A stretch of DNA of 49,560 nucleotides. Origin: Pseudomonas grimontii. GTDB lineage: Bacteria > Pseudomonadota > Gammaproteobacteria > Pseudomonadales > Pseudomonadaceae. Below are positions 17,014 to 25,854 of this stretch, piece after piece. Each line of letters starts with the position of its first letter. Positions within the stretch are counted from its first letter, which is position 1. Under the pieces are notes generated by a model. That model did no database searches, was not told where the DNA came from, and saw nothing but the letters and a program-made list of their open reading frames with translations. The position numbers and the translations under genes were made by a program. The stretch spans positions 1-49,560 of the forward strand of contig NZ_VFES01000035.1 in assembly GCF_007858185.1 (NCBI RefSeq). The letters are read 5' to 3'.

Positions 17014-19023
17014 TCATGGCTCCAGACGACGCTGCTGGTAGATCCAGTCGACGATTTCGCCGTCTGGGGTGTAGCCACTGACGGTGTCGCGCAGAAGTTG
17101 GCGAACGCGGGTGTAGTCGTCTTGGTCCACGGCGGCCAGCAGTTCTTTCAGCTTGGCCTTGAGAGGCTCCCAAGCGAGGTGATCTTCATTGGCACTCATG
17201 ATCATCGGGTGTTGGGTGCCGACGACGTTGTCACCAATCAGTAGCTCCTCGTAAAGTTTTTCACCGGGGCGCAGGCCAGAGAACTCTATTGCGATGTCAC
17301 CCTGCGGGTTACTGTCCGAACGAAGGCTCAAACCCGAGAGATGAATCATCTTTTCCGCGAGCTCGACAATCTTCACTGGCTCGCCCATGTCCAGGACGAA
17401 AACGTCCCCCCCAAGGCCCATTGAGCCAGCCTGGATGACCAACTGAGCCGCTTCCGGGATCGTCATGAAATAGCGAGTGATCTTAGGGTGTGTAACCGTC
17501 AGCGGACCGCCAGATTTGATCTGTTTGTGAAACAGAGGAATTACTGACCCGGAGGATCCCAGCACATTACCGAAGCGGACCATAGTGAAGCGTGTTTTGT
17601 TAACGTGCGAAACATTGGACCTGTCGCCAAACAGGACCGGTGCTACTTCACGACTGAGTGCCTGCAGAGTCAACTCTGCCAGGCGCTTAGTACTCCCCAT
17701 AACATTGGTCGGCCGTACCGCCTTGTCGGTGGAGATCAGCACAAAGTTTGCAACACCGGATTGAAGCGCTGCCTGGGCAGTATTCAACGTGCCTAAGACA
17801 TTATTCAGGACACCTTCGGCAATGTTGTGTTCGACCATGGGCACATGTTTGTAGGCCGCGGCGTGATAGAGCGTATTGACTTTCCAAGTTTTCATTACAT
17901 CCAACAGCTTTCCGGGGTCACGTACCGATCCCAGGATTGGCAGCAGCTTTATTGGTAAAGACTCACGAGTAACACGTTGCTCCAGTTCCGAGAGAATACT
18001 GTAAAGGTTGAATTCACTGTGATCGAACAGGATCAGCGAGGTTGGACGCAGCAATAATATCTGCCGGCACAACTCGGACCCGATGGAGCCTCCCGCCCCC
18101 GTGACAAGAACGCTTTGGCCCTTGATACAGTGCTCCAGCAACTCATCCTGAGCCGGAACCGCGTCACGTCCAAGCAAGTCTGCAATATCGACCTCTTGAA
18201 TATCGTCCACCTTGACTCGCCCGCTGGCCAAGTCCATGAACCCAGGGACGCTGCGCACATGAAGCGGAAAACCCTCCAGGAAGCTGAGGATTTCGCGCCG
18301 ACGCCCACGATTGGAGGAGGGGATTGCCAGAAGTATCTCTTGGGCCCCCGTGGCCTCGATCATCCGTTGGATATTTCTGGGCTTATAGACCTGCAGTCCT
18401 GAAATAACACGATCAGTAATACTCGAATCGTCATCGATAAACGCAACCGGGCGCATGACACGGCCCATGCGCAGCGCGGCGACCAATTGATTACCTGCGG
18501 AGCCTGCTCCATAGATGGCAACACGCAGCAAACCATCTTCCCGGTTGGCAAATGGCATGTGCTGAGATGCTGAAAACCAGTCTCCCAGAAAAAATTGACG
18601 CATGGCCAAGCGCAAGCCGCCGACCATGATCATGCTGAGCCACCAGTAGTTAAAGATAATTGAACGCGGCACTACATGCTGATGATTGCTGTACCAATAC
18701 ACCAGGACTCCCAAAACCAGAGACGAGAGGCTGGCTGCCTTAATGATGGCTATCAATGCGTCGTTACCAAAATAACGCATTACTGCACGGTACATGCCGA
18801 AGCGGATGAACAAAGGAATGGCAACCACAGGCGCTGCCAGGAATAGCCAGAAGTGATAGATCAACGGATTGATCATGTCTTCTGTTCCCAATCTCACGAT
18901 GAAAGCCAGCCAAAGCGCAGCCCAAAGAACTACGACGTCAGCAGCTACCTGAATCAGTCGTTTCTTTCGTCTAGGCAACCCCAGCAGCATTGCCCGAAAC
19001 TTGTCCATCACCCCTTCGTCCAC
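17014..19023 (-). CDS. wbpM: WbpM/PglF-type UDP-GlcNAc 4,6-dehydratase, membrane-bound
   Basis: A 669-residue protein. Four N-terminal membrane helices (about 24-44, 56-78, 90-112, 120-140) precede a CoA-binding-like Rossmann fold (YGAGSAG, 171-177) and the catalytic SDR domain with GAGGSIG (309-315), STDKA (431-435), Met442 and Lys446. The Met in place of the usual SDR Tyr is typical of WbpM/FlaA1/PglF. It makes UDP-4-keto-6-deoxy-HexNAc at the inner membrane. The start is taken as GTG 19023, eight bases after AGGAG; ATG 19008 is an alternative. It ends the minus arm of the locus next to comEA, as in P. aeruginosa. Confidence 0.93.
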   Translation of the reverse strand: MDEGVMDKFRAMLLGLPRRKKRLIQVAADVVVLWAALWLAFIVRLGTEDMINPLIYHFWLFLAAPVVAIPLFIRFGMYRAVMRYFGNDALIAIIKAASLSSLVLGVLVYWYSNHQHVVPRSIIFNYWWLSMIMVGGLRLAMRQFFLGDWFSASQHMPFANREDGLLRVAIYGAGSAGNQLVAALRMGRVMRPVAFIDDDSSITDRVISGLQVYKPRNIQRMIEATGAQEILLAIPSSNRGRRREILSFLEGFPLHVRSVPGFMDLASGRVKVDDIQEVDIADLLGRDAVPAQDELLEHCIKGQSVLVTGAGGSIGSELCRQILLLRPTSLILFDHSEFNLYSILSELEQRVTRESLPIKLLPILGSVRDPGKLLDVMKTWKVNTLYHAAAYKHVPMVEHNIAEGVLNNVLGTLNTAQAALQSGVANFVLISTDKAVRPTNVMGSTKRLAELTLQALSREVAPVLFGDRSNVSHVNKTRFTMVRFGNVLGSSGSVIPLFHKQIKSGGPLTVTHPKITRYFMTIPEAAQLVIQAGSMGLGGDVFVLDMGEPVKIVELAEKMIHLSGLSLRSDSNPQGDIAIEFSGLRPGEKLYEELLIGDNVVGTQHPMIMSANEDHLAWEPLKAKLKELLAAVDQDDYTRVRQLLRDTVSGYTPDGEIVDWIYQQRRLEP

Positions 19024-19084
19024 TCAAACCGCTCCTGATGTCATCATGCCAACTATCATTCTAAGTCCCTAAGTCGATCCTGGC

Positions 19085-20125
19085 TCAAAAATCTTCCTGG
19101 GTCGCCTTGATTTCCCTTTCAGGTTTCCCCGCACCCAGCTTGATGGCCAGCAGCACGAGTGGCGCATATGCGAGCGCTACACAAGAAAAACCGTCCAGCT
19201 GAAACAGCACGATTGACAACGCAATGGGCAGCAGCCAAAACACATTGATAGCTACTACCGCCAGTGTCACGGGAAGATGTTTGCCAAAGTGGCGGGATGC
19301 ATACTGATAGGCGTGGGTTCTATGCGCCACATAGAACTTCTCGCCCAGCGAAACTCGCCGAATCAGCGTGAAGGTCGCATCGACCACAAATACACCCAAC
19401 AATACCAGCCATGCCCATAACAGATTGGAGGACGCCCAACCTGCCTGAACGGAGAGAACCCCCAGCGTCATGCCAAGAAAGCCACTACCTGCGTCTCCCA
19501 TGAAAATCCGGGCCGGCGGGAAATTCCAAAATAAAAACCCTGAAACAGCCATTGACAATACTAGCGGCAACCAAATCAGTTGCTCAAACCCCATTACCCA
19601 ATACAGCAGAATTGCGCCAAGACAGGCGCAAATCGCTTCGACGCTCGCAATTCCATCAACACCGTCCATGAAATTGTATAAGTTGAGCATCCATACCAAA
19701 TATACGGCGCCCACTACATAACCGACCCACTCACTGCCAACGGGCATGCCAAAGATATGAAGCGGTGGTAAACCACCGAGCCAGAACAATGCCCAGGCAG
19801 CGGCGGAAAAATGTCCGGCTAGGCGGCAGCGTACGGAAACCGGATGGTGGTCATCAAAAAAACCAACAATGGCCACCAGGATACCTGCCCCCCCTATTCC
19901 CATGAGGTCCGCAGTCGATATCAACTGCGCATAGGCCAAACTAGGCAAAGCCAAGAGGAAGGCAAGCACAATGGCAACACCGCCAGCCCTGGGAGTCGGA
20001 ATGATGTGTGAGCTTCTGGCACCAGGCACATCAATGAGAGATCGCGAGACAGCATAGCGGCGCATTATCCCTGTAAACATGAATGAGATCACTGCAACGA
20101 CGAGAGTAAGACACCAGAACATCAT
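19085..20125 (-). CDS. wbpL: WbpL-type glycosyl-1-phosphate transferase (GT4/MraY-WecA superfamily)
   Basis: A 346-residue polytopic membrane protein with about ten helices. The superfamily motifs are present: RSSHIIPTPRAGG near 37-49, the Asp pair FFDDHHPVS (D91-D92), NLYNFMDGVDGIAS (148-161) and FMGDAGSGFLG, with a His-rich cytoplasmic loop VAHRTHAYQ. Such enzymes transfer a HexNAc-1-phosphate (FucNAc or QuiNAc type in P. aeruginosa WbpL) to undecaprenyl phosphate to start a glycan. The ATG follows GGAAACAG. It precedes wbpM by 61 bases on the same strand. WbpL also initiates the common polysaccharide in P. aeruginosa. Confidence 0.87.
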   Translation of the reverse strand: MMFWCLTLVVAVISFMFTGIMRRYAVSRSLIDVPGARSSHIIPTPRAGGVAIVLAFLLALPSLAYAQLISTADLMGIGGAGILVAIVGFFDDHHPVSVRCRLAGHFSAAAWALFWLGGLPPLHIFGMPVGSEWVGYVVGAVYLVWMLNLYNFMDGVDGIASVEAICACLGAILLYWVMGFEQLIWLPLVLSMAVSGFLFWNFPPARIFMGDAGSGFLGMTLGVLSVQAGWASSNLLWAWLVLLGVFVVDATFTLIRRVSLGEKFYVAHRTHAYQYASRHFGKHLPVTLAVVAINVFWLLPIALSIVLFQLDGFSCVALAYAPLVLLAIKLGAGKPEREIKATQEDF

Positions 20126-20178
20126 CTGTTTCCATATAAAAATAGAGAAGTACTACCATCGCTTGTTATCGAGCCAAC

Positions 20179-20499
20179 TCACCAATAGTAGAAAGACACT
20201 CCAATATCACCTCCAGTTCCCCCTAATGTCCTATAGAAAGTATTGCGGTGGTGAAATAAAAAACCACCATAGAGATATTTACCCACTGCACCATCCAGAA
20301 GTTCGTGTTTCATCAGGCGTTTCGAGAAAAAATGAGCATTAAACGCAAATTTTTCATCGCATTGACCCAGTGGCGGCCATATGCATGTACTTGCGTTACT
20401 CTCAGATTTAGATGAAACGTAGGGGGGATTCGCATTATCCAACAGTTGATCCGCTTTGCAGGGGCTCAGCAAACTACGTAACCCCAAGAATACGCCCAT
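20179..20499 (-). CDS. Unrecognised small protein in the O-antigen locus, doubtful
   Basis: An open frame of 106 codons between the aminotransferase and wbpL-like genes, same strand. The N-terminus MGVFLGLRSLLSPCKAD is hydrophobic and could be part of a signal sequence; the frame is open for some codons further upstream (FLNGLLG) but without ATG, GTG or TTG. The rest is rich in Phe, Tyr and Gly and ends GDIGVSFYYW; a final aromatic residue is common in outer-membrane beta-barrels, but this is only suggestive. The ribosome site is poor. It may be a remnant, a real exported protein, or chance. If not real, 20126-20559 holds no gene. Confidence 0.35.
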   Translation of the reverse strand: MGVFLGLRSLLSPCKADQLLDNANPPYVSSKSESNASTCIWPPLGQCDEKFAFNAHFFSKRLMKHELLDGAVGKYLYGGFLFHHRNTFYRTLGGTGGDIGVSFYYW

Positions 20500-20559
20500 G
20501 CCGAGCAGACCATTCAGGAAACGGACTGGTCAGCGATCTCCTGCACGCTTTTTAACAGA

Positions 20560-21738
20560 TCAAACGCCTTGTGCCTCAAGCATGACTTCGGCCAATACCT
20601 GGCAGGTCTTGTCGATCTCCTGGGGTGTGAGCGCCGGATGCACCATGAACATCAAGCTCGTATCTCCCAACTGTCTTGCAATCGGTAGACGCTCCGAAGG
20701 GCGCCATGGCGTACCATCGAAAGCCTTTTCCAGATAGACCTCCGAACAGGAACCAGAGAAACAAGGAACGCCACGAGCAACAATCTCGTTAAGAATACGG
20801 TCACGCGACCAATCGGGCTTGAGCAATTGAGGCTCGACAAATACGTAGCATTTATAGGCCGCATGCACGTATGCCTGCGTGATATCTGGAACTCTCACCC
20901 CCCTCAACTGCTCAGCCGCAGACCAGATTCTATGAGCATTGCTTAATCGAGCCTCATGCCAGCCCGGCATCCGCCGCAATTGAATACGGCCCAGTGCGCC
21001 TTGGACTTCCAACATGCGCCAGTTTGTCCCGAAACTGTCGTGCACCCAACGAAAACCGGGGGCGTGCTGGCGTTCATAGACGGCCTCCCAGCTTTTGCCA
21101 TGATCTTTGTAAGCCCACATATCCAACCACAAATTGCGATCATTGGTCGTTACCATTCCACCTTCACCCCCGGTGGTCATTATCTTGTCCTGGCAAAAGG
21201 ACCATGCACCGACATGGCCAATGGAACCGACCGAACGGCCCTTGTACTGCGCACCATGGGCCTGGGCACAATCCTCGATCACCTTGAGGTCATGCTCCTG
21301 CGCCAGAGCCATGATTGGATCCATATCACAGGCCAATCCTGCAAGGTGGACACAAACAATCGCTCGGGTGCGCGGCGTCAATACTGCGGCGATCGTCTGA
21401 GCTGTAATATTCTGCGAATCGGGGTCTACGTCCGCAAACACGGGGGCAGCACCGGCATTGATAATGCTGGACACCGAGGCAAGGAACGTCCGAGGGGTCA
21501 CGATGACTTCATCCCCCGCACCGATCCTCAATGCCTTGAAAGCCAGGTCCAAAGCTACGGTTCCGTTCGCCAGCGCGATAGCGTGTTGGGTGCCGATCCA
21601 GGCAGCAAACTCTTTCTCGAATTCGCGACACTCTTGCCCGGTCCAATAATTGACTTTGTTGGACAAAATGACGTCGCGTACCGCGTTGGCCTCTTCTTCG
21701 GAAAAAGAAGGCCAAGGAGAAAAAGGGGAGTTCAACAC
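20560..21738 (-). CDS. DegT/DnrJ/EryC1/StrS-family sugar aminotransferase (PglE/QhbB-like)
   Basis: A 392-residue PLP enzyme. DSQNITAQTI, VCVHLAGLACDM, VIEDCAQAHGAQYKGRSVG and the cofactor Lys185 in FCQDKIMTTGGEGG are the family hallmarks. Members transfer an amino group from glutamate to a keto sugar; here the likely substrate is the UDP-4-keto-6-deoxy-GlcNAc made by the WbpM-like enzyme, giving a UDP-4-amino sugar. GTG 21738 follows AGGG by eight bases; a TTG is the next codon. It stands downstream of a PglC-type transferase, as in pgl and Acinetobacter qhb clusters, but the acetyltransferase usually beside it is absent. Confidence 0.88.
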   Translation of the reverse strand: MLNSPFSPWPSFSEEEANAVRDVILSNKVNYWTGQECREFEKEFAAWIGTQHAIALANGTVALDLAFKALRIGAGDEVIVTPRTFLASVSSIINAGAAPVFADVDPDSQNITAQTIAAVLTPRTRAIVCVHLAGLACDMDPIMALAQEHDLKVIEDCAQAHGAQYKGRSVGSIGHVGAWSFCQDKIMTTGGEGGMVTTNDRNLWLDMWAYKDHGKSWEAVYERQHAPGFRWVHDSFGTNWRMLEVQGALGRIQLRRMPGWHEARLSNAHRIWSAAEQLRGVRVPDITQAYVHAAYKCYVFVEPQLLKPDWSRDRILNEIVARGVPCFSGSCSEVYLEKAFDGTPWRPSERLPIARQLGDTSLMFMVHPALTPQEIDKTCQVLAEVMLEAQGV

Positions 21739-21922
21739 AGTCCAGACCCTACCAATTTAAAAATCTTATAAAAATAAATGTCTGCATAGATGTCACTACT
21801 TACCAGCAGCTCACCCGCGAACACGCTACAGATACAGCTAATCGCAGCTACCCCTGCGACGAGACCGACGTCAGTGCTGAAATCAATCTCTTCAGTGAAT
21901 ACACCCTCTGATAAAGCTCTCC
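21739..21922 (-). other. AT-rich gap between sugar transferase and aminotransferase genes
   Basis: No gene is supported. On the minus strand AGGAGAG follows the sugar transferase stop at once, and a frame stays open for about 60 codons up to the aminotransferase start, including a hydrophobic stretch VGLVAGVAAISCICSVFAG. It has no ATG or well-placed GTG/TTG. It could be the remnant of a deleted gene. Confidence 0.4.
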
Positions 21923-22519
21923 TCAGCTGTTATTCCCGGTAAATTTAGACATTGTGGCCTCCCCCTCCGCGCTGATGCCCTCTTTGACGACCACTTTCTT
22001 CATCGTCATGAGAATAATCTTCAGGTCCAGACGAAAGGAACGGTTATCGACATACCAGACGTCCAGCTTGAATTTCTCATCCCAACTGAGCGCATTTCGC
22101 CCATTAACCTGCGCCCAGCCAGTCACCCCTGGGCGAGTATGATGGCGACGGTTTTGTTCTGCGCTATAAAGTGGAAGATATTCCACCAGTAAAGGCCGCG
22201 GCCCTACCAGACTCATATCCCCCTTAAGCACATTCCATAGCTCCGGAAGCTCATCCAGGCTGCTTGCCCGAAGGAAGCTGCCGAACGCTGTCATTCGCTC
22301 CGAGTCAGCCAAAGGATTACCCTCACCATCGAGCGCGTCACGCATCGTTCGAAATTTGATCATCTCAAAAGGCCTGCCGGCCAGGCCCGGGCGGATTTGT
22401 CTAAACAGAACCGGTGAGCCAAGTTTTTTCCGAATGTTCCAAGCGACTACGGCAATGACCGGGGCGAGGAGAATGAGGGCGCACAAAGAAGCCATGATAT
22501 CGAAGAACCGTTTAAACAT
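21923..22519 (-). CDS. PglC-type initiating sugar-phosphate transferase (bacterial sugar transferase)
   Basis: A 198-residue monotopic phosphoglycosyl transferase. The N-terminal re-entrant helix FFDIMASLCALILLAPVIAVVAW is followed by KLGSPVLFRQIRPGLAGRPFEMIKFRTM, the Asp89-Glu90 catalytic dyad in SSLDELPELWNVLKGDMSLVGPRP, and TRPGVTGWAQVNGRN. Its length is that of PglC, without the extra membrane domain of WbaP. It moves a sugar-1-phosphate, probably a diacetamido-trideoxyhexose, from UDP to undecaprenyl phosphate. It is the first gene of the minus arm of the locus. The presence of a WbpL-type enzyme two genes on makes two initiating enzymes in one locus. Confidence 0.93.
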   Translation of the reverse strand: MFKRFFDIMASLCALILLAPVIAVVAWNIRKKLGSPVLFRQIRPGLAGRPFEMIKFRTMRDALDGEGNPLADSERMTAFGSFLRASSLDELPELWNVLKGDMSLVGPRPLLVEYLPLYSAEQNRRHHTRPGVTGWAQVNGRNALSWDEKFKLDVWYVDNRSFRLDLKIILMTMKKVVVKEGISAEGEATMSKFTGNNS

Positions 22520-23188
22520 TTGCTGACCTAAATGTTGACTATAAAACGCGTGAACTCATTGCCGCTATGGGACCTGCGCCAGAGGCGACTGCTAGGGATC
22601 AAGGCCTGCGCATTAATGAACTACTGACGACTGTAGACGGCGACACCGCCAGCTAAACGCACAGAGTCCCCGAAAGACAACATCATCCCGAAGAAAAAGT
22701 CCAGCTCATGGTGCCTGCAATGATAAAATTAGATTCGATCCCAAAATTTTCATTTTACCAACGCGACCTCAAACAGAGCGCTTGCCAAGTACGGACGTAG
22801 TTATACCACCCCTTCAGGCATCGCCTCAGACAAAAGATCTGAAAATGGACTCACAAAAGAGACGAAACCTTGACAATCATAATTTTGCCAACCAAGCAAT
22901 GAATGGAGTTCCCAAACATACATATTATGCCCGTAAGTATGCAATCAACTCGTTTTACTTGCCAGAAACGCTCCATCCAGTATCATTCTCCCCTCTGCGA
23001 ATCAGACTGATTTAACAGCACGTCCATCCAAGTGCGCCGTAGCCTAGGCCTGCATTGGGTACGGGCAGGTAACTGAGAAAAAGATTTTTCGGTGCGCCAG
23101 AGACCAAGACACGCTTCTCGATCCAGACCATTGCCCCATGCAAACCGGTACGTTGAGAAAATTCCGTATACGGTACGGGGAGTCCGAA
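22520..23188. other. AT-rich divergent control region of the O-antigen locus
   Basis: About 670 bases separate the diverging arms. I see no convincing gene: a 77-codon plus frame at 22782-23015 has no homology I recognise, a poor ribosome site and a composition like random AT-rich DNA. I found no ops/JUMPstart core (GGCGGTAG). Promoters for both arms should lie here, but I could not pick a convincing -35/-10 pair. Confidence 0.6.
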
Positions 23189-24604
23189 TTGAATAGCTTG
23201 CTAAAGAAATCCCTCGCACTGTACTCAGCCAACGGCCTGAACTTTTTACTTAATATCCTGATCATTCCGATCCTTGTTCATTTTATTGGCTTTCGAGGCT
23301 ACGGTTTTTATTCGGTTTACATCATCCTCTCCAGCACACTGCTGTTTCTAGATTCAGCACTCTCTAAATCCGCTGTTGCCGCTATCTATTCTGGCGGGCA
23401 AGATCAACGTGCCCAGTTCGTCAGCGCTTGCAGGGTCGGCTATATTGCGACAGGGGTCCTACTATTGCTGGCAATACCTATGATAGCCAAGGGCACCTCC
23501 ATCCTGTTTCCACTGCAGACCGATCACCTCAACTTAGCGTACTGGATTGGCGTCGCGGCAGTCGCTGAATACGTATTTGCCCTGCCTGGCCAGTATTTCC
23601 AAATGCTGAATGTGTTGCAAGCCCGGCATTTTGCTTACGCACAATACCAACTGTGCATCCAACTGAGTCGTTTTGTCACAGTTGCTGCTGTCGCTGCAAC
23701 CACCCAACAGATCGAGTGGGTGCTTGCCGCCGTTGTATTGAGGAAAATTCCTGACTACTTGATCCTATGGCTGTTCTGGCGCAATCAAATGTCGGAGCAG
23801 CGCACGCCAGTCGAGTGGCCCCTTGTGGCTATGCTTTATCGTCACGCGTCACCAATCATCGGAGTGGCACTTCTGCAGGTGCTCGCGACCGAGTTCATTT
23901 CTATCTATATCAGCCATGCCTATGGAGCCGAAACGCTGGGCAAGTACAGGTCCGTTTACGATGTACTGAACAAGATCTGGTTCGTTGCCACACTCTATCC
24001 CGTGTTGGTATACCCGAAAATATGCGAATGGCTGGCCGATAACGAAAAAAGAGCATGGCTCAGCAAAAAGATCTCCAGCCTGAACCTGACAAGCGCACTG
24101 ATTTACGGTGCCGTCACGGCCGCTGGGCTTGCACTCTACCCGCTGCTGAGCCAGTGGTTACCGGCCTTGAGTGCGGCAGCGCCGTTTGCTGCAGGGCTGC
24201 TTGCCGGAATTTGTATGTCCGGTCATGTCCGGCTCGGTTATGAGTTTTTGCAAGCACAGAAGGATGCAGGCACGGCATTACTCATTAACCTGGTCTCACT
24301 GGGCGCTGGTGCCGCTACACTGCTCGCGTTTGACACAAATAACGCAAGAGAAATAGGGTGGGCGTGGTTCATATCTCAACTGCTAGCCGTGTTTTTTGTC
24401 GACATTCGCAACGGGATACTATTGTCGTCCCCACTTCGAAAATCACTTATCGGATTATTGCCATGGTTAGGAGTAGGCGCGGCAGTTTTAATCACCACCT
24501 CCACCGATAGAATGGCAGGCGTAACCACCTCACTGGTCCTACTGGCTATTTTCATGAGCAGCCTAGCTTTTTTGGCAAGGCGTTTGCGTGACCCGAGGCA
24601 GTAA
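23189..24604 (+). CDS. wzx: Wzx-type O-antigen flippase (MOP superfamily)
   Basis: A membrane protein of about 471 residues with 12-14 predicted helices, starting LNSLLKKSLALYSANGLNFLLNILIIPILVHFIGFRGYGFYSVYIILSS, the usual opening of oligosaccharide flippases. It would move undecaprenyl-linked repeat units across the inner membrane. A longer frame starts at ATG 23138, but GGGGAG lies six bases before the TTG at 23189, which begins exactly at the conserved N-terminus, so the TTG is preferred. It opens the plus arm, and wzy follows after two bases. Confidence 0.85.
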   Translation: MNSLLKKSLALYSANGLNFLLNILIIPILVHFIGFRGYGFYSVYIILSSTLLFLDSALSKSAVAAIYSGGQDQRAQFVSACRVGYIATGVLLLLAIPMIAKGTSILFPLQTDHLNLAYWIGVAAVAEYVFALPGQYFQMLNVLQARHFAYAQYQLCIQLSRFVTVAAVAATTQQIEWVLAAVVLRKIPDYLILWLFWRNQMSEQRTPVEWPLVAMLYRHASPIIGVALLQVLATEFISIYISHAYGAETLGKYRSVYDVLNKIWFVATLYPVLVYPKICEWLADNEKRAWLSKKISSLNLTSALIYGAVTAAGLALYPLLSQWLPALSAAAPFAAGLLAGICMSGHVRLGYEFLQAQKDAGTALLINLVSLGAGAATLLAFDTNNAREIGWAWFISQLLAVFFVDIRNGILLSSPLRKSLIGLLPWLGVGAAVLITTSTDRMAGVTTSLVLLAIFMSSLAFLARRLRDPRQ

Positions 24605-24606
24605 AA

Positions 24607-25836
24607 ATGCTCAAGTTGAATCTCATATCCGTCGGCGCAGCACTTATAGTCTTTGCCTCTGTAGCTACGGCGCTGCGCTTCGCAAACCTACCCTTTGGCG
24701 TTGGCGAGATCGCCGTAGCGCTGTTATTTTTGTGGTCGCTGCGTTACAGACAAGCACTGCAGTATCTCACGCACCCAATCATGCTCTTCTGGATTGCCTT
24801 CATCGTGATCGCTGGGTTAGCGGCATGGATTAGCCCCCTTAAAGGCGGCAGCTCCGTCCATACAGCCATAGCGTATGTGTATGCGGCTTGCTGCTCACTC
24901 GTTGCGCTGGCCTGTATCGGACAAGCTTCGCAGTCGGACCTCAACCGGTTAATCAAGGCCCTGATCATAGTACCGATCGCATTACTCGCTTTTCCGTTCT
25001 TTTGTTTTGTAACCCAAGCTAGCGGCCTCGCAGAAACCCTCGGGATCGTCTCCTACTCCGTGCCACGTCTTTCCGGATGGTCCGTAAACCCCAATCAACT
25101 CGCCATGTTTCTGCTGCCGCTTCCTATCTGGCTCATGGCGATCAACCGTGAAGCTGACTGGAGAGGCGCAAGCCTGCTTGGCAACTTCCTGCTTCTGTGG
25201 GTCATTTTTCTCTTTGGAATAAGCGTACGCAGCGACGCACTGTTAATCTCCTGGTGCGCGGGCTTGCTTACCCTCACACTCATCGCTTACGTCTGGCAGA
25301 AACCCTTCAAGTGGAAGATGTTCGCCGCGCTGGTTGCAGCTTTTTTCCTGGCATTCGGTACATTCAAATTCATGGCCGACGGACCCGGCCGGGAGTACTT
25401 GTCGGGCACCGCGAAGTCGGACTCCGTATTCGGTGTCGGCTTTGACAAAAACAAGGCCGGCGTCCGCAAGACATTGCGCAACAATGCCACTGTCGCTTGG
25501 CTCGAATCACCAATTATAGGGAATGGCCCAGGTGCCTACTCCTATCTGGATGATCCGGAAGTCAAGCAAGAAGCACACAACCTCGCTCTCGACATACTGA
25601 CCCAGACCGGACTTGCAGGTGCACTACTGTTCGGCGCGCTGTATCTGTGGCTGATCATCAGGGCGTACCAAGCCAGAGACCCTTACTCGCTCGTCATACT
25701 GATTGTTTTAATGATTTTTTCGGGAGCCCACTTCATGCTCCGGCAACCGACATTCAGCCTCTACATGATCATTTGCGCGATGGCCGTCAGGAACGGCTGC
25801 TTCACGACGCCGCGCGAGAAAAATCAACCCATTTGA
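24607..25836 (+). CDS. wzy: O-antigen polymerase/ligase-type membrane protein (Wzy-like)
   Basis: A 409-residue polytopic protein with about eleven helices. The Wzy_C/O-antigen ligase domain is visible: a helix pair around LLLWVIFLFGISVRSDALLISW, then a large periplasmic loop with SPIIGNGPGAYSYLDDPEVKQEAHNLALDILTQTGLAGALLFG, where the G.G...(x)..AHN..L....TG..G pattern is shared by polymerases and ligases. Its place between wzx and sugar genes favours the polymerase, which joins repeat units in the periplasm, but a ligase cannot be excluded from sequence. It starts two bases after wzx. Confidence 0.78.
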   Translation: MLKLNLISVGAALIVFASVATALRFANLPFGVGEIAVALLFLWSLRYRQALQYLTHPIMLFWIAFIVIAGLAAWISPLKGGSSVHTAIAYVYAACCSLVALACIGQASQSDLNRLIKALIIVPIALLAFPFFCFVTQASGLAETLGIVSYSVPRLSGWSVNPNQLAMFLLPLPIWLMAINREADWRGASLLGNFLLLWVIFLFGISVRSDALLISWCAGLLTLTLIAYVWQKPFKWKMFAALVAAFFLAFGTFKFMADGPGREYLSGTAKSDSVFGVGFDKNKAGVRKTLRNNATVAWLESPIIGNGPGAYSYLDDPEVKQEAHNLALDILTQTGLAGALLFGALYLWLIIRAYQARDPYSLVILIVLMIFSGAHFMLRQPTFSLYMIICAMAVRNGCFTTPREKNQPI

Positions 25837-25854
25837 TTACAACGAGATTGCTCC

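Noticed and set aside
22782..23015. Possible 77-codon gene in the divergent O-antigen control region
   Set aside because: Poor ribosome site, no recognisable motif, composition like the surrounding AT-rich non-coding DNA.
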